DNA of 7,786 nucleotides from a bacterium (GTDB lineage: Bacteria > SZUA-79 > Acidulodesulfobacterales > Acidulodesulfobacteraceae), in the NCBI GenBank assembly GCA_021789455.1, contig JAJYJN010000049.1, positions 1-7,786 on the forward strand. Reading direction: 5' to 3'. Made by a program: the position numbers and the translations under genes. A model generated the notes under the pieces. It did no database searches and was not told where the DNA came from. It saw nothing but the letters and a program-made list of their open reading frames with translations. Of the stretch, positions 1 through 6,211 are shown piece after piece. The stretch's first letter is position 1. Each line of letters starts with the position of its first letter.

Positions 1-257
1 CCGGTATATGCGCCGCTTTTTTCAAAATAAACATTTTGAGACGATAGTTTTATAAAATCATTGCAAGTTTTAATGATTTTATAAGTTTCGGCAAGAGATG
101 TAAAAGGCGGAGCAAATATAAGGTCGGAATCTAAACCGCTTAAATTAGACCTGCTTTTCAATCCGTTAACGAGGTCAAGAAAAACGGCAAAATACTTCTT
201 AATATCTTCATCCGTTTTGTTCATTTTAAAATTTGCGGCAATTATCTGCTTTCTCAT
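1..257 (-). CDS. tpiA: triosephosphate isomerase, N-terminal part (runs off left edge)
   Basis: This is the first 85 codons of triosephosphate isomerase, the cytoplasmic glycolytic enzyme that interconverts dihydroxyacetone phosphate and glyceraldehyde 3-phosphate. The protein begins MRKQIIAANFKMNK. Asn9 and Lys11 in ANFKMN match the family's N-terminal substrate-binding Asn and catalytic Lys, with Phe in place of the more usual Trp. APPFTSL (49-55) and SSQNVYFEKSGAYT (72-85) match the second and third conserved blocks, usually APP and AQN..SGAFTGE. The His and Glu catalytic residues and the phosphate loop would lie beyond the edge. ATG at 257 is preceded by AGGGG (263-267) at good spacing. 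The gene is codirectional with ileS, 174 bp downstream of it. The frame is open to the edge, so the truncation is due to the window rather than decay. Identity is confident from motif order alone. Confidence 0.93.
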   Translation of the reverse strand, partial: MRKQIIAANFKMNKTDEDIKKYFAVFLDLVNGLKSRSNLSGLDSDLIFAPPFTSLAETYKIIKTCNDFIKLSSQNVYFEKSGAYT

Positions 258-431
258 AATATCCCCTAAATAATATTATTCGATAGTTTAAATTGTAAAT
301 TAATTGAAATTACGGCTTATAAAATAATAGATCGTAGTTTCTTTATTAATCGGGATTAAGTTAGATCAATTAGAAAAGACTGCCCAGCTATCGTTCCGAC
401 GACTTCACATATAATTATAGAATGATTTTGC
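258..431. other. ileS-tpiA intergenic region
   Basis: This 174-bp gap between the ileS stop and the tpiA start contains no open frame of interest, no tRNA and no convincing terminator. The only inverted repeats are short: TCGT-CGGA-ACGA in the middle, and TATAATTATA at 410-419. A perfect TATAAT on the minus strand (414-419) has no acceptable -35. A weak minus-strand promoter candidate lies nearer tpiA and is listed separately. With no terminator seen, read-through from ileS into tpiA is possible. Confidence 0.6.
270..299 (-). promoter_or_regulatory. possible tpiA promoter
   Basis: On the minus strand TTTACA (294-299) and TATTAT (270-275) are 18 bp apart, each one mismatch from the sigma70 consensus. 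Transcription would begin near 263, inside the AGGGG ribosome-binding sequence, leaving a leader of about 6 nt. This conflicts with use of that Shine-Dalgarno sequence. The region is AT-rich enough for such matches to occur by chance. Confidence 0.25.
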
Positions 432-3230
432 TTAACGCATAATATCGGAAACTACGCTATGGCATCTTTCGCAAACATCAGGATAATCTTTATAAGTTCC
501 GACCGCGGCATCATACTTCCAGCACCTTGCGCATTTTTCGCCTTCTGCTTTTTCGACTTCCGCTTCCGTTATATCGGCTTCGGAAGATTCCTTTTTTTGA
601 AGAGCTATACCCGATACTATAAACAGGTCTTTCAATTCGTCGCCGTTGATTTTACTCAGTATGCCATAGTCTTCATTGCTTGCCTTTAAAACAATCTTAG
701 CCTCTAAAGAACTTCCTATAACTTTTTTATCCCTTGCTTTTTCTAATGCGGATAAAACTATATTTCTTATTTCTATTAATTTATCGAATTTTTCTTCGAT
801 ATCAAAATTTTGTAAATTTTCGTCGGGTTCGTCAAAATTTTCAAAAAATAAGCTTTCAGGTTTTAAAGACCTTTTAAAATATCCCCAGGTTTCAGAAGCC
901 GTAAACGGTATAATAGGCGCAAGGAATTTAATAAACGCGTTTAAGGCATAATTCAATACGGTTTGAACGGAACGCCTTTTTAGCGAATCTTTCCCTTCGA
1001 CGTACAGCATATCTTTTACTATATCTAAATAAAAAGAGGAAAATTCTATAAGAAATTTATAAATACCCTGATAAACGAGATGAAAATCGTAATTTTCGTA
1101 ATACCTTAAAATATCCTGCGAAATAAGGGTAATCCTGTGCAGCGCGTATTTATCCAATTCCGATAAATTTTCGTATTTTACTGAATTCTCCGTTTCTTGA
1201 AAATCGTATATATTGCCCAGCATAAAACGCAAGGTGTTCCTTATCTTTCTGTATCCTTCGGAAAGCCTGAGTATTATTTCCTGCGATATTCTCATATCGT
1301 TTTTGTAATCCTCGGACGCCGCCCATAATCTCAAAATATCGGCTCCGTATTTATTGATTATTTCATCGGGGCTGATGACGTTTCCAAGGGACTTAGACAT
1401 TTTTTTCCCTGAACTGTCAACGACGAAACCGTGAGTCAAAACCGTTTTATAGGGAGCTCCGTCGTCGGTCCCCACCCCTATTAAAAGGCTTGAATGAAAC
1501 CATCCCCTGTGCTGGTCCGACCCCTCAAGATATAAATCTGCCGGAAATCCGACGGTTTTAATCTCTTCGTCGTTTTTAAGAACGCAGTAATAACTGACGC
1601 CGCTGTCAAACCATACATCCAATATATCTTCTTCTTTTTCAAAATCTTTTGAACCGCATTTTTCGCATTTAACTTCTTTTTCGCTTAAATTTATAAAATA
1701 TTCGGCGGGCTTGTCAAACCATACGTCTGCGCCGTATTTATCGAATTCTCCGGCTATTTTAAGCGTAAGGTCGTAATCTATATATGCTTCGCCGCAATTT
1801 TTGCAATAAAATGCAGTTATAGGCACGCCCCACGACCTCTGCCTCGAAACGCACCAGTCGGGTCTTGTTTCAAGCATGCCCGAAATTCTGTCTATGCCCC
1901 ACTTCGGTATCCACTTTACTTTTTCTATCTCTTCCAACGATCTTTTTCTTAAATTATTTATTTCCATAGAAACAAACCACTGCTTGGTAGATCTTAAAAT
2001 TACCGGTTTTTTGCATCTCCAGCAATGGGGATAGGAATGATCTATTTTTTCTTCCAGAACTAACGCTCCGACTTCCTTAAGTTTTTCTACGACATGAGGG
2101 TTGGACTCAAATACGTGCATTCCCGCAAACGTTTCTACCTCGGATAAAAACCTGCCTTCGTTGTTTATAGGAGCATAAGCCGGGAGGTTATACTTAAGTC
2201 CTACGGCATAATCGTCGTCGCCGTGGCCTGGCGCTGTATGCACTAAGCCGGTTCCGGCGTCTTTTTTAACGTGCGTACCTAGTATAAGCAGTGAATCTCT
2301 GTCTATAAAAGGATGTCTGGCTTTTTTATTTTCAAGATTTTTGCCGTTTGTTTTAGCTATAATTTTAAAATCGCCGTATCCGAATTTTTTCATTAATTCT
2401 TCGGCAAGGCTTTCCTCTAGAATGAAAATTTCATCGCCTTTATCGACGAAAACATATTCAAAATCGGGGTGCACGGATATCGCAAGATTAGAAGGCAATG
2501 TCCAAGGCGTGGTAGTCCATATTACCGCAAAAACGTCTTTGCCGCCGGTTTTAAAGCTGCCTAATATTTCGGAAATATCGGAATTAATCCTGAACTTTAC
2601 GAAAATAGACGGCGAAGATTTTTCGGCATATTCTACTTCGGCTTCCGCAAGAGCGGTTTTGCAGGACGAACACCAGTATATAGGTTTGTTTGCTCTGTAA
2701 AGCCCGCCGTTTTTTATGAAATCGGCAAGTTTTCTAACCGTATTGGCTTCATAGGCATAATTCATAGTCAGGTAAGGGTCGTCGTATCTTCCTATGCTTC
2801 CAAGCCTTTTAAATTCCTGCTTCTGAATATCGACAAACTTTGCCGCATACTCTCTGCAAAGTTTTCTCTTTTCGCTTTTCGAGATAGAGTCTTTAGATTT
2901 TAAAGTCTTATCTACGTTATGTTCTATGGGCAGTCCGTGACAGTCCCAACCCGGAATAAAAGGAGTACGGTAGCCGGACATCAGTTTAAACCTGACTATA
3001 ATATCCTTTAATATTTTATTTAAAGCGGTTCCAAGATGAATGTGCCCGTTTGCGTAAGGAGGTCCGTCATGAAGGATAAAAGTTTTATGCCTGCTTTTCG
3101 TTTTCTCCGTTATGTTTCTATAAAGTCCGCTTTCCTCCCATTCTTTAAGGAATTTTTCTTCCGTAGCTTTTAAATTAGCCTTCATCGGAAAATCGGTTTT
3201 CGGCAAATTCAGCGTGTCTTTATATTCCAT
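432..3230 (-). CDS. ileS: isoleucyl-tRNA synthetase
   Basis: This 932-aa class Ia aminoacyl-tRNA synthetase charges tRNA-Ile with isoleucine in the cytoplasm and edits mischarged valine. The HIGH motif is HIHLG (63-67) in the context GPPYANGHIHLG. KMSKS is at 610-614. The CP1 editing domain shows WTTTPWTLPSN (238-248) and GTGLVHTAPGHGDDDY (326-341). Cys pairs at 187/190, 403/406, 476/479 and 522/525 could hold zinc in the body, and the C-terminal zinc ribbon of the bacterial-type enzyme is complete (C900, C903, C920, C923). Length is close to the roughly 940 aa of E. coli IleS. The frame stays open upstream to a TTG at 3329, but ATG 3230 is chosen because MEYKDTLNLPKTDFPMKANL is the usual family N-terminus and the extra 33 codons lie in hairpin sequence. 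AGGGA lies about 11 nt upstream, slightly far. The neighbours are a dehydrogenase (100 bp upstream) and tpiA. The lspA partner often seen beside ileS is absent here. Confidence 0.97.
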   Translation of the reverse strand: MEYKDTLNLPKTDFPMKANLKATEEKFLKEWEESGLYRNITEKTKSRHKTFILHDGPPYANGHIHLGTALNKILKDIIVRFKLMSGYRTPFIPGWDCHGLPIEHNVDKTLKSKDSISKSEKRKLCREYAAKFVDIQKQEFKRLGSIGRYDDPYLTMNYAYEANTVRKLADFIKNGGLYRANKPIYWCSSCKTALAEAEVEYAEKSSPSIFVKFRINSDISEILGSFKTGGKDVFAVIWTTTPWTLPSNLAISVHPDFEYVFVDKGDEIFILEESLAEELMKKFGYGDFKIIAKTNGKNLENKKARHPFIDRDSLLILGTHVKKDAGTGLVHTAPGHGDDDYAVGLKYNLPAYAPINNEGRFLSEVETFAGMHVFESNPHVVEKLKEVGALVLEEKIDHSYPHCWRCKKPVILRSTKQWFVSMEINNLRKRSLEEIEKVKWIPKWGIDRISGMLETRPDWCVSRQRSWGVPITAFYCKNCGEAYIDYDLTLKIAGEFDKYGADVWFDKPAEYFINLSEKEVKCEKCGSKDFEKEEDILDVWFDSGVSYYCVLKNDEEIKTVGFPADLYLEGSDQHRGWFHSSLLIGVGTDDGAPYKTVLTHGFVVDSSGKKMSKSLGNVISPDEIINKYGADILRLWAASEDYKNDMRISQEIILRLSEGYRKIRNTLRFMLGNIYDFQETENSVKYENLSELDKYALHRITLISQDILRYYENYDFHLVYQGIYKFLIEFSSFYLDIVKDMLYVEGKDSLKRRSVQTVLNYALNAFIKFLAPIIPFTASETWGYFKRSLKPESLFFENFDEPDENLQNFDIEEKFDKLIEIRNIVLSALEKARDKKVIGSSLEAKIVLKASNEDYGILSKINGDELKDLFIVSGIALQKKESSEADITEAEVEKAEGEKCARCWKYDAAVGTYKDYPDVCERCHSVVSDIMR

Positions 3231-3262
3231 AATAGTAATAGTCCCTATAATCTGTCCATTTC

Positions 3263-3299
3263 CGTCCGCATCAAAGACATGCTTTGATAAACGCGGACG
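3263..3299 (-). other. bulged hairpin in the ileS leader
   Basis: CGTCCGC (3263-3269) pairs with GCGGACG (3293-3299), and ATCAAAG (3270-3276) pairs with CTTTGAT (3282-3288). This gives 14 perfect base pairs around a 5-nt loop, interrupted only by a one-sided 4-nt bulge (3289-3292). As minus-strand RNA it lies 32 nt before the ileS ATG. No U-run follows, so it is not an intrinsic terminator. It could be a cis-regulatory or RNA-processing structure for ileS, or a copy of a dispersed palindromic repeat. The window cannot decide between these. Confidence 0.6.
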
Positions 3300-3303
3300 T
3301 AAA

Positions 3304-3319
3304 TATCGCGAAAGCGATA
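3304..3319. other. second hairpin between dehydrogenase and ileS
   Basis: TATCGC and GCGATA form a perfect 6-bp stem. The 4-base loop is GAAA if read on the plus strand (a GNRA-type tetraloop) and TTTC on the minus strand, which is the strand transcribed here. It lies 11 nt after the dehydrogenase stop and 4 nt from the larger bulged hairpin, so the two could form one structured leader or a 3'-end stabiliser for the upstream message. There is no T-tract. Confidence 0.45.
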
Positions 3320-3330
3320 ACGACAGCAAA

Positions 3331-4326
3331 TTAAATTTCAGTTATTAAGTCTTTATTTACGCAGTTGATTAAATCTCCGTTATCTATCCAACCTTTTATA
3401 TTTTGGGCGCATATGCGAGAAATATCCGCAATAGATTCAAAAGTCGCTCCGCCTATATGAGGAGTAGCTATAACGTTAAAATGAAAAATTTCGTCGCTTA
3501 TATGAACAGGCTCTTTCCAGAATACGTCAAGACCGGCCCCTTTAATTTTTCCGCTTTTCAGCCCTTTTATTAAAGAATCTTTATTTATTAATCCCGCCCT
3601 TCCGACGTTTACTATGCATGCACCTGTTTTCATGAAGCCTACCGTTTCGTCGTTGATTAAATTTTCCGTATTTTTTTCAAGCGGAACTGCAAGTACTATA
3701 TAATCTGCCGACGGTACAACTTTTTTAAAATCTTCGTCTACGGTACCTGCAAACTTAATACCGAGTTTTTCCGCATAGCCGGCTTCAGGCTTGCTGTGCT
3801 TCAAACCATAAATTTCAGGATTAAAAGGTTTTAAAATCTTTATTAATTCCTGCCCTATACCGCCCAATCCGACTATTGCAAATTTCTTGTTGGTAATACT
3901 GCCGCCTATAGGACGATTTGCAATAGCGTGATTTATAGAATCGACGCATCCGTTGTAATCCCTTGCTAAGGCTAAAATAAAAAACAGCGATAATTCTGCG
4001 ACCGAAACGGCGTTAAAAGTACCGGCAGTCGGCACGTTAAACACTAAAACGCCTTTCTTTGATGCATAATTTATATCGACGTTTTCGTATCCTATGCCGA
4101 ACTGCTGGATAATTTTTATATTTGGAAAAGATAAAACGTCTTCTCCGATAGGAATTCCCGCATTAACTATTAAAGTCAAATTTTCTGAGTCTTTAGCGTC
4201 GCCGGACTTCTTAATCCAGCTTAAAAAATCTTCTTTATTTGAATAATGCCGCACATTATGTTCCGCAAGGAAAGGCTTTAAAATATCGTACATTTCCCTT
4301 GACCTTAATATTACGGCAATATTCAT
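3331..4326 (-). CDS. D-isomer-specific 2-hydroxyacid dehydrogenase
   Basis: This 331-aa cytoplasmic oxidoreductase should interconvert a 2-keto acid and its D-2-hydroxy acid. The substrate-binding half contains FGIGYENVD (76-84). The Rossmann fold starts with GLGGIG (153-158). The catalytic set is present: Arg243 in VNVGRAGLI, Glu272 in DVFWKEP and His290 in ATPHIGG. Length is typical for the family. At the end of the second Rossmann strand, where NAD-dependent members carry Asp, this protein has Lys176 (EIYGLKH), suggesting NADP(H) preference as in glyoxylate/hydroxypyruvate reductases. Substrate is unknown: glyoxylate/hydroxypyruvate, phosphoglycerate-like or lactate-like acids remain possible. 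ATG 4326 has no Shine-Dalgarno sequence, and no good promoter is visible in the 55-bp gap behind the secreted-protein gene, so it may depend on read-through. Family confident, specificity not. Confidence 0.9.
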   Translation of the reverse strand: MNIAVILRSREMYDILKPFLAEHNVRHYSNKEDFLSWIKKSGDAKDSENLTLIVNAGIPIGEDVLSFPNIKIIQQFGIGYENVDINYASKKGVLVFNVPTAGTFNAVSVAELSLFFILALARDYNGCVDSINHAIANRPIGGSITNKKFAIVGLGGIGQELIKILKPFNPEIYGLKHSKPEAGYAEKLGIKFAGTVDEDFKKVVPSADYIVLAVPLEKNTENLINDETVGFMKTGACIVNVGRAGLINKDSLIKGLKSGKIKGAGLDVFWKEPVHISDEIFHFNVIATPHIGGATFESIADISRICAQNIKGWIDNGDLINCVNKDLITEI

Positions 4327-4381
4327 AATAATTTGATTTTTTAAGCTATTCTAAATTAAAGTAATTTTGTATTATTTTAAA

Positions 4382-4756
4382 CTAATTTTTTGCAGATTTA
4401 TTTTTTTTATTTAATTTTTCCGACACTTTTACGGCGGCTCTCAAAGTTTTAACCGTCGGTTGAGCGGTGCTTCCTTTCAAAGAACCTTCGCCTTTACATA
4501 ATTGTAATTTTTTATCGTAAGTATATTTATCCGGGCAAATATATATGTGCTGTTTACCTTCGAATTTATTAACTTTAGTTTGCGGAAGCGCATTATATCC
4601 TTTTAGACTTCCTTTACCAACGCAAAGCTGAAGTTTAGGATTAAACGAATATCCGAGCGGACAGTAGTAATGTCTTGCATATGATATTCCAGAAAAAAAA
4701 GATATTGCAAAAATAGAAAACAATGCCGCAATAGCTGATAACTTAAAACTTTTCAT
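4382..4756 (-). CDS. small secreted protein with two Cys-containing repeats
   Basis: I do not recognise this 124-aa family. Residues 1-27 form a classical Sec signal peptide: KSFK, a hydrophobic stretch rich in Ala, Ile and Phe, then a probable cleavage after SYA (27). The mature part has two tandem repeats with a 42-residue period (30-62 and 72-104), each with YxCP, KLQLC, GSLKG and AxP. Cys32/45 and Cys74/87 are both spaced by 13 and could form one disulfide per repeat in the periplasm or outside. The tail (105-124) is Lys-rich and basic. There is no lipobox and no further membrane segment. ATG 4756 follows GGGGGT with a 6-nt spacer, and a strong promoter lies just upstream. The gene is first in a codirectional series with the dehydrogenase and ileS, but no functional link is evident. 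A surface, matrix or redox role is only speculation. Confidence 0.82.
   Translation of the reverse strand: MKSFKLSAIAALFSIFAISFFSGISYARHYYCPLGYSFNPKLQLCVGKGSLKGYNALPQTKVNKFEGKQHIYICPDKYTYDKKLQLCKGEGSLKGSTAQPTVKTLRAAVKVSEKLNKKNKSAKN
4445..4669 (-). repeat. two-unit protein repeat in the secreted protein
   Basis: Units at 4571-4669 (residues 30-62) and 4445-4543 (residues 72-104) match at 18 of 33 aligned residues without gaps. The DNA has diverged. KLQLC uses AAA CTT CAG CTT TGC in the first unit and AAA TTA CAA TTA TGT in the second. The Ser of GSLKG is AGT in one and TCT in the other. The duplication is therefore old and is conserved at protein level. Confidence 0.8.
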
Positions 4757-4762
4757 AAATTT

Positions 4763-4768
4763 ACCCCC
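4763..4768 (-). promoter_or_regulatory. ribosome-binding site of the secreted-protein gene
   Basis: GGGGGT sits 6 nt before ATG 4756. It pairs with the 16S rRNA tail if a G-U wobble replaces the central A-U of the canonical AGGAGGT. The same variant occurs before the gene at 6317. Confidence 0.7.
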
Positions 4769-4788
4769 GTTTAAATTTAATTTTAATT

Positions 4789-4817
4789 ATTATAACACTT
4801 AAGGTTTTATTTGTGAA
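4789..4817 (-). promoter_or_regulatory. sigma70-type promoter of the secreted-protein gene
   Basis: On the minus strand, TTCACA (4812-4817; one mismatch to TTGACA) and a perfect TATAAT (4789-4794) are separated by an ideal 17 bp. Transcription should start near 4782, giving a leader of about 26 nt that includes the GGGGGT ribosome-binding site. It points left and could also serve the dehydrogenase downstream. Confidence 0.65.
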
Positions 4818-4873
4818 GATTTTTATAAATGCCTCAAGAAATGCCGCATTGAAAGAAATTGCAGGAAATTGCG

Positions 4874-4902
4874 TTGAAAATAAAAAGTATATAAATTATA
4901 AT
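4874..4902 (+). promoter_or_regulatory. promoter of the VOC gene, predicted leaderless transcript
   Basis: TTGAAA (4874-4879), a 17-bp spacer and a perfect TATAAT (4897-4902) are followed by only six bases before ATG 4909. The usual start 7 nt after the -10 box would be the A of the ATG itself. No Shine-Dalgarno sequence is present, which agrees with a leaderless mRNA. It also supports ATG 4909 over the GTG at 4813, which lies inside the -35 box of the divergent promoter. Confidence 0.65.
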
Positions 4903-4908
4903 AATAAT

Positions 4909-5295
4909 ATGAAATTAATACATTCCGCCATAAGAACTCGCGATCTCAATAAATCGCTAGATTTTTACGTTAAAGTTTTTGGATTTGCCGTTAGGGAAAA
5001 AAGATATATAGAGGCACATAAAACCACTTTAGTTTTTCTCAAAAGCCGGAATGCTGACTTTGAAATAGAACTTATCGCCGACGACAATCCGAAACCTCTT
5101 AACGATTGTGAAAATTCTTTTGCTCATCTCGCTTTTCAATCCGAAAACATAGACGAAGACGCAAAAAAAATAAAAGAAGCCGGCGTAACCTTTTCCAGAG
5201 AACCTTTTCTTTCTATGGACAAAAGCATGAAAATCGCCTTTCTCAACGATCCCGACGGAATTATTATAGAAATAATAGAATATCTGAAGAAATAA
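4909..5295 (+). CDS. glyoxalase I-like VOC metalloprotein
   Basis: This 128-aa protein has the vicinal-oxygen-chelate fold pattern. All four metal ligands of bacterial glyoxalase I (E. coli GloA His5, Glu56, His74, Glu122) have counterparts in place: His5 (MKLIH), Glu54 (EIEL), His73 (NSFAHLAF) and Glu121 (DPDGIIIE). RDLNKSLDFYVKVFGF (11-26) is the typical first helix. The predicted activity is conversion of the methylglyoxal-thiol hemithioacetal to the lactoyl-thiol, as a cytoplasmic detoxification step. The thiol and metal cannot be read from the sequence. Other VOC activities such as an epimerase are possible, although the ligand and length match favours GloA type. The frame is open upstream to a GTG at 4813, but those 32 residues do not resemble the family and lie across promoter elements. 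Convergent with the phosphoribosyltransferase gene. Confidence 0.88.
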   Translation: MKLIHSAIRTRDLNKSLDFYVKVFGFAVREKRYIEAHKTTLVFLKSRNADFEIELIADDNPKPLNDCENSFAHLAFQSENIDEDAKKIKEAGVTFSREPFLSMDKSMKIAFLNDPDGIIIEIIEYLKK

Positions 5296-5303
5296 AGCGG
5301 ATT

Positions 5304-5324
5304 TGCGGAATATAATATCCCGCA
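5304..5324. terminator. possible bidirectional terminator between convergent genes
   Basis: TGCGG (5304-5308) and CCGCA (5320-5324) form a 5-bp GC-rich stem around an AT-rich loop, lying 8 nt after the VOC stop and just after the phosphoribosyltransferase stop. Position and symmetry suit a shared terminator. The following sequence is AT-rich but has no uninterrupted T-run in either direction, so efficiency is doubtful. Confidence 0.4.
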
Positions 5325-5331
5325 TAATTTA

Positions 5332-5961
5332 TTAATTATAGCCGATACGCCCCATTATTTCCAAAGCCTCTTCATCTGAAACATCGTACCAATTCTCATA
5401 AACCTGGGCAACGGCATGAAAATCGTACGGCATCTCTAGAACTACCGTTTCATCGGCTAATTTACTTATCTGCACGGCAATATCCCTGCCCGCAACCGGA
5501 ACGGCTACTACTATCTTTTTAACCCGCTGTTTTTTGCACAACATTATCGCCGCTCTGATTGTTGAACCTCCGGCAATTCCATCGTCTATAAGAATAACCG
5601 TTTTATCGGCAAGATTAGGGAGCGGTTTCCCTTTTCTTAAAACAAGAATCCTTCTTTTGATTTCATTTTTTTGGGCGGATATTATGCCGTTTATTTCTTT
5701 TTCGGAAAGATACCATGACGACTGTCTGTTTATATAAATACTTCCGTCTTCCGCCACTGCGCCGAAACCGGCTTCGGTATTATCGGGAAAAGGCAGTTTT
5801 CTCACGATGATAATCGAAAATTCCGCATTTAAATATTTTGCAACTTCAAAAGCAACCTCAATTCCCCCTTTCGGAAGGGCAATTACGGTTACATCTTCGC
5901 CTTTATATTTTCCTAATGCTAGAGCAAGTTTTTCTCCAGCTTCTTTTCTATTTTTAAACAT
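5332..5961 (-). CDS. phosphoribosyltransferase-family protein (COG1926-like)
   Basis: This 209-aa protein belongs to the predicted phosphoribosyltransferases whose substrates are unknown. FKNRKEAGEKLALAL (2-16) is the characteristic start. ALPKGGIEVAFEVA (28-41) forms the PPi-binding loop region. VRKLPFPDNTEAGFGAVAEDG (53-73) is the subfamily signature, and VILIDDGIAGGST (122-134) is the PRPP-binding motif with both acidic residues (D126, D127). The usual form of that last motif is DDGxATGxT. Here Gly replaces the first Thr while the last Thr is kept, a mild deviation. Members typically act on an unknown base or as PRPP-binding regulators, and some are fused to hydrolase domains. No fusion is seen here. 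ATG 5961 has no Shine-Dalgarno sequence. A promoter lies about 40 bp upstream. Family confident, function open. Confidence 0.9.
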   Translation of the reverse strand: MFKNRKEAGEKLALALGKYKGEDVTVIALPKGGIEVAFEVAKYLNAEFSIIIVRKLPFPDNTEAGFGAVAEDGSIYINRQSSWYLSEKEINGIISAQKNEIKRRILVLRKGKPLPNLADKTVILIDDGIAGGSTIRAAIMLCKKQRVKKIVVAVPVAGRDIAVQISKLADETVVLEMPYDFHAVAQVYENWYDVSDEEALEIMGRIGYN

Positions 5962-5999
5962 TTAAAAAGGATAGTTTATTAAATGCTTCTCTTAATTTA

Positions 6000-6027
6000 A
6001 TAATATCCGGTTTATCAAAAAAGTCAA
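6000..6027 (-). promoter_or_regulatory. promoter of the phosphoribosyltransferase gene
   Basis: On the minus strand TTGACT (6022-6027) and TATTAT (6000-6005), each one mismatch from consensus, are 16 bp apart. Transcription would start near 5993, giving a leader of about 32 nt with no Shine-Dalgarno sequence before ATG 5961. Confidence 0.5.
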
Positions 6028-6141
6028 ATTAGATTTCACTTAGTTACACGGAATTTTAAATTGCCTGCAATAAATCTATGAATAAATTTTATTATGAGAT
6101 AATCATACGAGATAATACAATTATATAATAATTTGGAGTTG

Positions 6142-6153
6142 CGTTTATAAACG
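6142..6153. repeat. 12-bp perfect palindrome CGTTTATAAACG
   Basis: The sequence is identical on both strands and sits between the two divergent promoters, about 60 bp upstream of the plus-strand -35 box. It has the size of a dimeric repressor or activator site. No regulator gene lies nearby, and one copy in AT-rich DNA could be chance. Confidence 0.35.
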
Positions 6154-6211
6154 ATATAAATAAGCATATTGTTGTTCTGCCCTTTTTTATTTAATATGTT
6201 TTTGCCTTAAG

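Noticed and set aside
459..951. Plus-strand open frames of 76 and 91 codons opposite ileS
   Set aside because: They are antisense shadows of the ileS 3' part, with compositions typical of reverse-frame reading and no family motifs.
2341..2700. Plus-strand 119-codon open frame opposite ileS
   Set aside because: It is antisense to the conserved editing domain of ileS, with no independent start signals.
3231..3330. T-box riboswitch controlling ileS
   Set aside because: The leader is only about 100 nt, has no recognisable Stem I with an Ile specifier bulge, and lacks the AGGGUGGNACCGCG T-box sequence. The UGGA present is too short to count.
4327..4381. Promoter for the dehydrogenase gene
   Set aside because: TAGAAT occurs in the gap but no -35-like sequence stands at 16-18 bp. 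AT-rich chance match.
4382..4756. Chitin-binding (CBM14/peritrophin-like) domain in the secreted repeats
   Set aside because: Each unit has only two Cys rather than the six of that fold. The superficial CP..Y...LC similarity is too weak.
4813..4908. N-terminal extension of the VOC protein from GTG 4813
   Set aside because: The 32 residues do not match the family, the GTG lies inside the -35 box of the divergent promoter, and the VOC promoter would lie inside the extension.
5029..5325. Minus-strand 98-codon frame across the VOC gene
   Set aside because: It is the antisense shadow of VOC, rich in Phe and Tyr from reverse reading of Lys and Glu codons.
5534..5737. Plus-strand 67-codon frame opposite the phosphoribosyltransferase gene
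   Set aside because: It is an antisense shadow over the conserved PRPP motif, without a ribosome-binding site.
6096..6116. Direct repeat GAGATAAT with a 13-bp period as the start of an iteron or CRISPR-like array
   Set aside because: Only two short units, with no third copy or spacer pattern.
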